Origin: Porphyromonadaceae bacterium UBA7141
Lineage (GTDB): Bacteria > Bacteroidota > Bacteroidia > Bacteroidales > Muribaculaceae
Direction: 5' to 3'
NCBI GenBank assembly: GCA_002491945.1
Contig: DKWX01000028.1
Span: 1 to 9,060, forward strand
DNA length: 9,060 nt
The notes below the pieces were generated by a model that saw only the letters and a program-made list of their open reading frames with translations, ran no database searches and was not told the DNA's origin. Every line of letters begins with the position of its first letter. Position 1 is the stretch's first letter. Positions 5,831 through 9,060 of this stretch are shown piece after piece. Both the position numbers and the translations under genes were made by a program.

Positions 5831-8719
5831 ATGAGACACACTTTCGCAGCCGCAGGAATACTGCTTGCAGGTGCGTTGCTCGGTTCGGTCATGGCCCAGG
5901 GCAAACGCCCGCTGGGCCACGATGATTTCGACTCCTGGCAGAGTGCACGTGTTGACGCGATGTCGCGCTCCGGTCAGTGGAGCGCCTACAGCGTTGTGCC
6001 GCAGGAGGGGGACGCCACCCTCTGCCTGCGCGATAACCGCAAGGGGAGAGTCATTGAGATCGCACGCGGCCACCACCCTGCGTTCACGGCTGACGGCAAA
6101 TGGGCCGTGGCCCTCATCAGCCCCTTCTATGCCGACACCCGCAAGGCAAAAATCGACAAAAAGAAAGACTTCGACCTGCCGCAGGACTCACTTGCCATAA
6201 TCGACCTTACTACGGCTCGAGTGGAGAAGATTCCCAACGTGACAGGTTATCGGCTGCCTGAGCGCGGCGGTACATTCGTGGCCTACCAGAGCTGCGACAC
6301 TCTGTATATCAAGCCCGCTGACCTAAAGGATAAGGAAGTGGGGCGCCCGCTGATAATCCGCTCACTCACCTCTCCACTCCAGAAGAGCGTGAAATGGGTC
6401 AAGGACTATGCATTCTCAAAAGACGGCAGCCGACTGGCTCTCCAACTTAAAAAACCGGCCAAAGACTCACTTGCCTGCGACGGAGTGGCACTGGTCAATC
6501 TCCCGGATACAGCTCTGGTGATGCTCGACCGCGACAGAAAATTCTATACGCTTCCGGTGTTTAACGAGGCCGGTACGGCACTGGCCTATACAGCCTCCAA
6601 CGACTCAGCCGCCACCGGCACACGCCACGCCATCCTCTATTATGCCGACCTCGGCAAAGCCGCATCGGCTCCTGAAATAGAGGAATTCGACTATAGTTTC
6701 ACTACCGGTCAGAACGTCAACCTGGCCCTTGCGCACTCCACCGATCCGGAAGAACAGAAGCGCCTCGAGGCCCAGCGCATAGAGATGCTCAAGGCCATGA
6801 AAGGGAAAGAACTGCACCTAAACCAGTACAGCGTCCCCCGCTTCTCGCGCAATGGGCGTTACCTGATAGCCGGAGTGGGTCCGGTGATAGCCCCCGACGA
6901 CACGACCCTTGTGGACTTCGAGAAGGCCGACCTCGACATATGGCGGTGGGACGCTCCCCTCACCATTCCGCAAGAGAAAGGGCGCCTCGAAAGCCTGCGC
7001 AAGGCCACAATGCCCGTAGTGATGGACCTGTCGAACGGACGCAGCACCGTATTGCTCACCCGCAACGAGCTGGCCACCGTAGAGCCATCGTTCGAGTGGG
7101 ACGGCGAGTGGGTTCTTGTGCACGACCCCTCGGCACGTGCCGTGGAGCGCCAATGGAATTATAATGCTCCCGAAGAACTGACGATGGTGAATGTGACCGA
7201 TGGCCGCATGAAGCGGGTGGGCACTGCCGGGCAGGAAAACTCGTCGCTCTCGCCAGACGGACGATTTGTGGTGATTTATGCCGACCGCAACTATACCGCC
7301 TACGACAGTCAGACAGGGAAGATCGCCGATCTCACCACAGCAATCCCTTATCCCGTATGGGACGAGGACGACGACCACCCCATGCCCAAACCCGCATATG
7401 GCATAGCCGGATGGGGAAAGGGCGACAACCGTGTGCTCCTCTACGACCGCCACGATATATGGAGTGTCGACATGACAGGGGCCACACCTCCGGTGTGTCT
7501 CACTGCCGGCGACGGCCGCAAGCGCAACGTGAGCTACCGATACCGTCGTCTTGACCGCGAGCGCAAGCAGCTTGAGCCGGGGGAACTGATGGTGCTCGAC
7601 GTATTCGACTATGCCGACAAGCGCCGCGGTCTGGCCACAATCCCATACTCTGTCAAGGGTGCGGCTCCAACTTTGCGCACGCTTGACAAATACTACATCT
7701 CTCAGCTCACCAAAGCCAAGGATGCCGATACATTCATCTGGCAGCAGGGTAACTTCGAGGTGATGCCCGATCTCTGGACCAGCACATCGCCCGACTTCCG
7801 CAAAGCCACGCAGCTCACCCACATCAATTCCCAGCTCGCCGACATCTCCTGGGGCACTGCCCGGCTTGTGGAATGGTATGCCTACGATGGAAAGAAGAGC
7901 CAGGGAGTACTCTATCTTCCTGAAGGATTCGATGAATCGGCCGAGGCTGCCTATCCGATGCTCTCCGTATTCTATGAGACGGGGAGCGAAGATCTTTACT
8001 GGCCCTATCGTATGGAGCCTTCCTGGAGCTGGGTCAACTACCCCTTCTATGTAAGCCGTGGCTACGTGATATTCGTGCCCGACATCCACTACACCACCGG
8101 AGTACCCGGAGAAAGCGCCTACAACTACGTATGCTCCGGAGTCGAAGAGATGTGCCGCCGCTATCCGGCCATCGACCCGAAACGCATCGGCATCGACGGC
8201 CAGTCGTGGGGCGGTTATCAGACGGCCTTCCTCGTGACGCGCACCGACATGTTCGCCTGCGCCGGAAGCGGAGCGCCCGTGGCCAACATGACCTCCGCAT
8301 TCGGCGGAATCCGCTGGGGCACCGGCGACTCCCGCCAGGGGCAGTACGAGATGGGGCAGAGCCGCATCGGGCGCAACCTATGGGATGCCAAAGACCTCTA
8401 CCTGCTCAACTCCCCGGTATTCCATGCCGACAAAGTGACCACCCCGCTGCTCATCATGCACAACGATGCCGACGAGGCAGTGCCCTGGTATCAGGGTATC
8501 GAGATGTTCATGGCCCTGCGCCGTCTTGAGAAACCGGTATGGATGCTCCAGTACAACGGCGAGTCGCACAACATCAAGGCCCGCAAGAACCGCAAGGATA
8601 TCACCAAGCGACTTCAGCAATTCTTCGACCATTACCTGAAGGGAGAGCCGATGCCCCGCTGGATGAAGGAGGGGATCTCCCCGCTGCGCAAAGGCCAGGA
8701 CTACGGCTTTGACGAATAA
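5831..8719 (+). CDS. Exported S9-family (prolyl oligopeptidase / DPP-like) serine peptidase
   Basis: A 962-residue alpha/beta-hydrolase peptidase, probably periplasmic. Residues 1-22 form a signal peptide (MRHTFAAAGILLAGALLGSV, then MA) with a type I cleavage site before Gln23. The long N-terminal region holds beta-propeller-like PD40 strands at about 85 (FTADGKWAV), 195 (FSKDGSRLA), 244 (FNEAGTALA), 338 (FSRNGRYLI) and 473 (LSPDGRFVV). The C-terminal catalytic domain (about 730-940) has the nucleophile in GIDGQSWGGY (Ser792), the acid in HNDADEAVPW (probably Asp881) and the base in GESHNIK (His913). The triad is thus complete. It is longer than classical DPP IV-type enzymes, mainly in the propeller part. 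The fold is clear, but the exact specificity (dipeptidyl, tripeptidyl, acylaminoacyl or endopeptidase) cannot be read off. It starts 33 bases after ribBA with no promoter or terminator between, so co-transcription is likely. Confidence 0.93.
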   Translation: MRHTFAAAGILLAGALLGSVMAQGKRPLGHDDFDSWQSARVDAMSRSGQWSAYSVVPQEGDATLCLRDNRKGRVIEIARGHHPAFTADGKWAVALISPFYADTRKAKIDKKKDFDLPQDSLAIIDLTTARVEKIPNVTGYRLPERGGTFVAYQSCDTLYIKPADLKDKEVGRPLIIRSLTSPLQKSVKWVKDYAFSKDGSRLALQLKKPAKDSLACDGVALVNLPDTALVMLDRDRKFYTLPVFNEAGTALAYTASNDSAATGTRHAILYYADLGKAASAPEIEEFDYSFTTGQNVNLALAHSTDPEEQKRLEAQRIEMLKAMKGKELHLNQYSVPRFSRNGRYLIAGVGPVIAPDDTTLVDFEKADLDIWRWDAPLTIPQEKGRLESLRKATMPVVMDLSNGRSTVLLTRNELATVEPSFEWDGEWVLVHDPSARAVERQWNYNAPEELTMVNVTDGRMKRVGTAGQENSSLSPDGRFVVIYADRNYTAYDSQTGKIADLTTAIPYPVWDEDDDHPMPKPAYGIAGWGKGDNRVLLYDRHDIWSVDMTGATPPVCLTAGDGRKRNVSYRYRRLDRERKQLEPGELMVLDVFDYADKRRGLATIPYSVKGAAPTLRTLDKYYISQLTKAKDADTFIWQQGNFEVMPDLWTSTSPDFRKATQLTHINSQLADISWGTARLVEWYAYDGKKSQGVLYLPEGFDESAEAAYPMLSVFYETGSEDLYWPYRMEPSWSWVNYPFYVSRGYVIFVPDIHYTTGVPGESAYNYVCSGVEEMCRRYPAIDPKRIGIDGQSWGGYQTAFLVTRTDMFACAGSGAPVANMTSAFGGIRWGTGDSRQGQYEMGQSRIGRNLWDAKDLYLLNSPVFHADKVTTPLLIMHNDADEAVPWYQGIEMFMALRRLEKPVWMLQYNGESHNIKARKNRKDITKRLQQFFDHYLKGEPMPRWMKEGISPLRKGQDYGFDE

Positions 8720-8742
8720 CCCGCATTCTCCCCACAACTAAT

Positions 8743-8787
8743 CGAGGCTGTATCGTAAGAGTTGATTACGATACAGCCTCGCTTTTT
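8743..8787 (+). terminator. Rho-independent terminator after the S9 peptidase gene
   Basis: A perfect 16-base-pair stem (8743-8758 with 8766-8781, left arm CGAGGCTGTATCGTAA) closes a 7-base loop, GAGTTGA, and is followed by C and five Ts. It starts 24 bases after the stop codon. On the opposite strand no T-run follows the stem, so it acts on plus-strand transcripts. It would end the transcript that carries the plus-strand genes from 3007 on. Confidence 0.92.
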
Positions 8788-8959
8788 GTATCAGAGTAAC
8801 TGTGTCCGTTACAGCCGAGTTGGGGCACTCGTGTGTCTCGAGAGCCACAAGGACTGAGGATCATCAAACCGACGGATGCTCCGGGGAGCATCCCTGCAAT
8901 TCACGTGCCATACGATTGTCTGAATAGCTTAATAGTTACGTGATTAGGATATTATAGTT
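8788..8959 (+). other. Gene-free spacer with potential RNA structure
   Basis: No convincing gene lies between the terminator and the next promoter. The segment is not featureless. GTAAC (8796-8800) can pair with GTTAC (8808-8812). GGATGCTCC (8874-8882) and GGAGCATCC (8885-8893) form a perfect inverted repeat. GGCA plus CGTG (8824-8833, with CT bulged) can pair with CACG plus TGCC (8902-8909) and enclose that hairpin. An open frame without ATG runs 8790-8927 (possible GTG at 8802), but its product, rich in Cys, Thr and Ser, looks like chance. The last part (8930-8959) is AT-rich, as expected near a promoter. It could be a remnant repeat or a small RNA; neither is shown. Confidence 0.35.
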
Positions 8960-8988
8960 AAAGTTTGTTAAATGACTTAACAAACTTT
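8960..8988 (+). repeat. Perfect 12-base inverted repeat, probable operator
   Basis: AAAGTTTGTTAA (8960-8971) and TTAACAAACTTT (8977-8988) are exact reverse complements separated by five bases (ATGAC). The right arm contains three of the four bases of the -33 element at 8986-8989. No T-run follows, so it is not a terminator. A dimeric regulator binding here would block or modulate the promoter. The regulator cannot be named. Confidence 0.6.
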
Positions 8989-9015
8989 GCGAAGTGTAAA
9001 ATATCCATATATTTG
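8986..9015 (+). promoter_or_regulatory. Promoter of the gene starting at 9040
   Basis: TTTG (8986-8989), an 18-base spacer and TATATTTG (9008-9015) match the Bacteroidetes consensus exactly. Initiation near 9022 would leave a short AT-rich leader of about 18 bases before the ATG at 9040. The overlapping inverted repeat suggests that the promoter is regulated. Confidence 0.8.
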
Positions 9016-9039
9016 CAAAATTAAACAACTGCTATTAAT

Positions 9040-9060
9040 ATGAAACGAATAATTTTCATT
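9040..9060 (+). CDS. 5' end of a further gene, cut by the window edge
   Basis: Seven codons, MKRIIFI, follow a well-placed promoter. Lys-Arg followed by a run of hydrophobic residues is how a signal peptide or lipoprotein leader often begins, so an exported or outer-membrane protein is a reasonable guess. Nothing more can be said from seven residues. Confidence 0.6.

Noticed and set aside
6818..8089. 423-codon minus-strand open frame opposite the S9 peptidase
   Set aside because: It is a shadow of GC-rich codon use in the sense gene. The sense frame has a signal peptide, propeller strands and a full catalytic triad; the antisense product has no motif.
8836..8843. TCTCGAGA palindrome as a hairpin or operator
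   Set aside because: Eight bases is too short to be significant alone, and as an RNA hairpin it leaves no workable loop.
8790..8927. Open frame of 45 codons after the terminator (possible GTG start at 8802)
   Set aside because: There is no ATG and no promoter on the plus strand before it. It lies just after a terminator, and the product composition looks random.
1..9060. CRISPR arrays, tRNA or rRNA genes, insertion sequences, attachment sites
   Set aside because: No regularly spaced repeats, cloverleaf, transposase or integrase motifs, or terminal inverted repeats with target duplications were seen on either strand.

Overview
The window looks like chromosomal DNA of a GC-rich member of the Bacteroidales, most likely a gut Muribaculaceae-type organism. 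This is an inference from four things: promoters of the Bacteroidetes form (TTTG, about 18-20 bases, TAnnTTTG) instead of sigma-70 boxes; no clear Shine-Dalgarno sequences; a DUF3822 gene joined to rsmD, a pairing I know from Bacteroidetes; and a large exported S9 peptidase. The content is mostly housekeeping. I see no insertion sequence, phage gene, CRISPR array, tRNA or rRNA.

Layout. Bases 93-566 (+) encode a small protein I do not recognise. It converges on, and overlaps by 14 bases, the 3' end of ispE (553-1491, -). ispE is the downstream member of a minus-strand pair with a MATE efflux transporter (1506-2864, -). The MATE gene diverges from a plus-strand cluster: DUF3822 protein (3007-3852) and rsmD (3849-4469, ATGA overlap), then ribBA (4580-5797) and an exported S9-family peptidase (5831-8719). 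A strong hairpin terminator follows at 8743-8787. About 200 bases of gene-free, partly foldable sequence lead to a new promoter (8986-9015) with a perfect 12-base inverted repeat, and to the first seven codons of another plus-strand gene (from 9040).

How the genes fit together. IspE supplies the MEP isoprenoid pathway, RibBA starts both branches of riboflavin synthesis and RsmD methylates 16S rRNA. The MATE protein is an inner-membrane exporter and the S9 enzyme probably trims peptides in the periplasm. Apart from the DUF3822-rsmD coupling, the grouping looks like shared transcription and not one pathway.

The most interesting signals are regulatory. A perfect 16-base palindrome at 2882-2897 carries a -7 box for each strand, so the MATE-ispE and DUF3822-rsmD transcripts seem to start from overlapping promoters. 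A perfect dyad at 8960-8988 overlaps the -33 element of the last promoter. Smaller leads are a 26-codon ORF ending in the ribBA start codon, a foldable segment at about 8796-8912, and a possible actin-like (ASKHA) fold in the DUF3822 protein. I found no convincing new multi-gene system.
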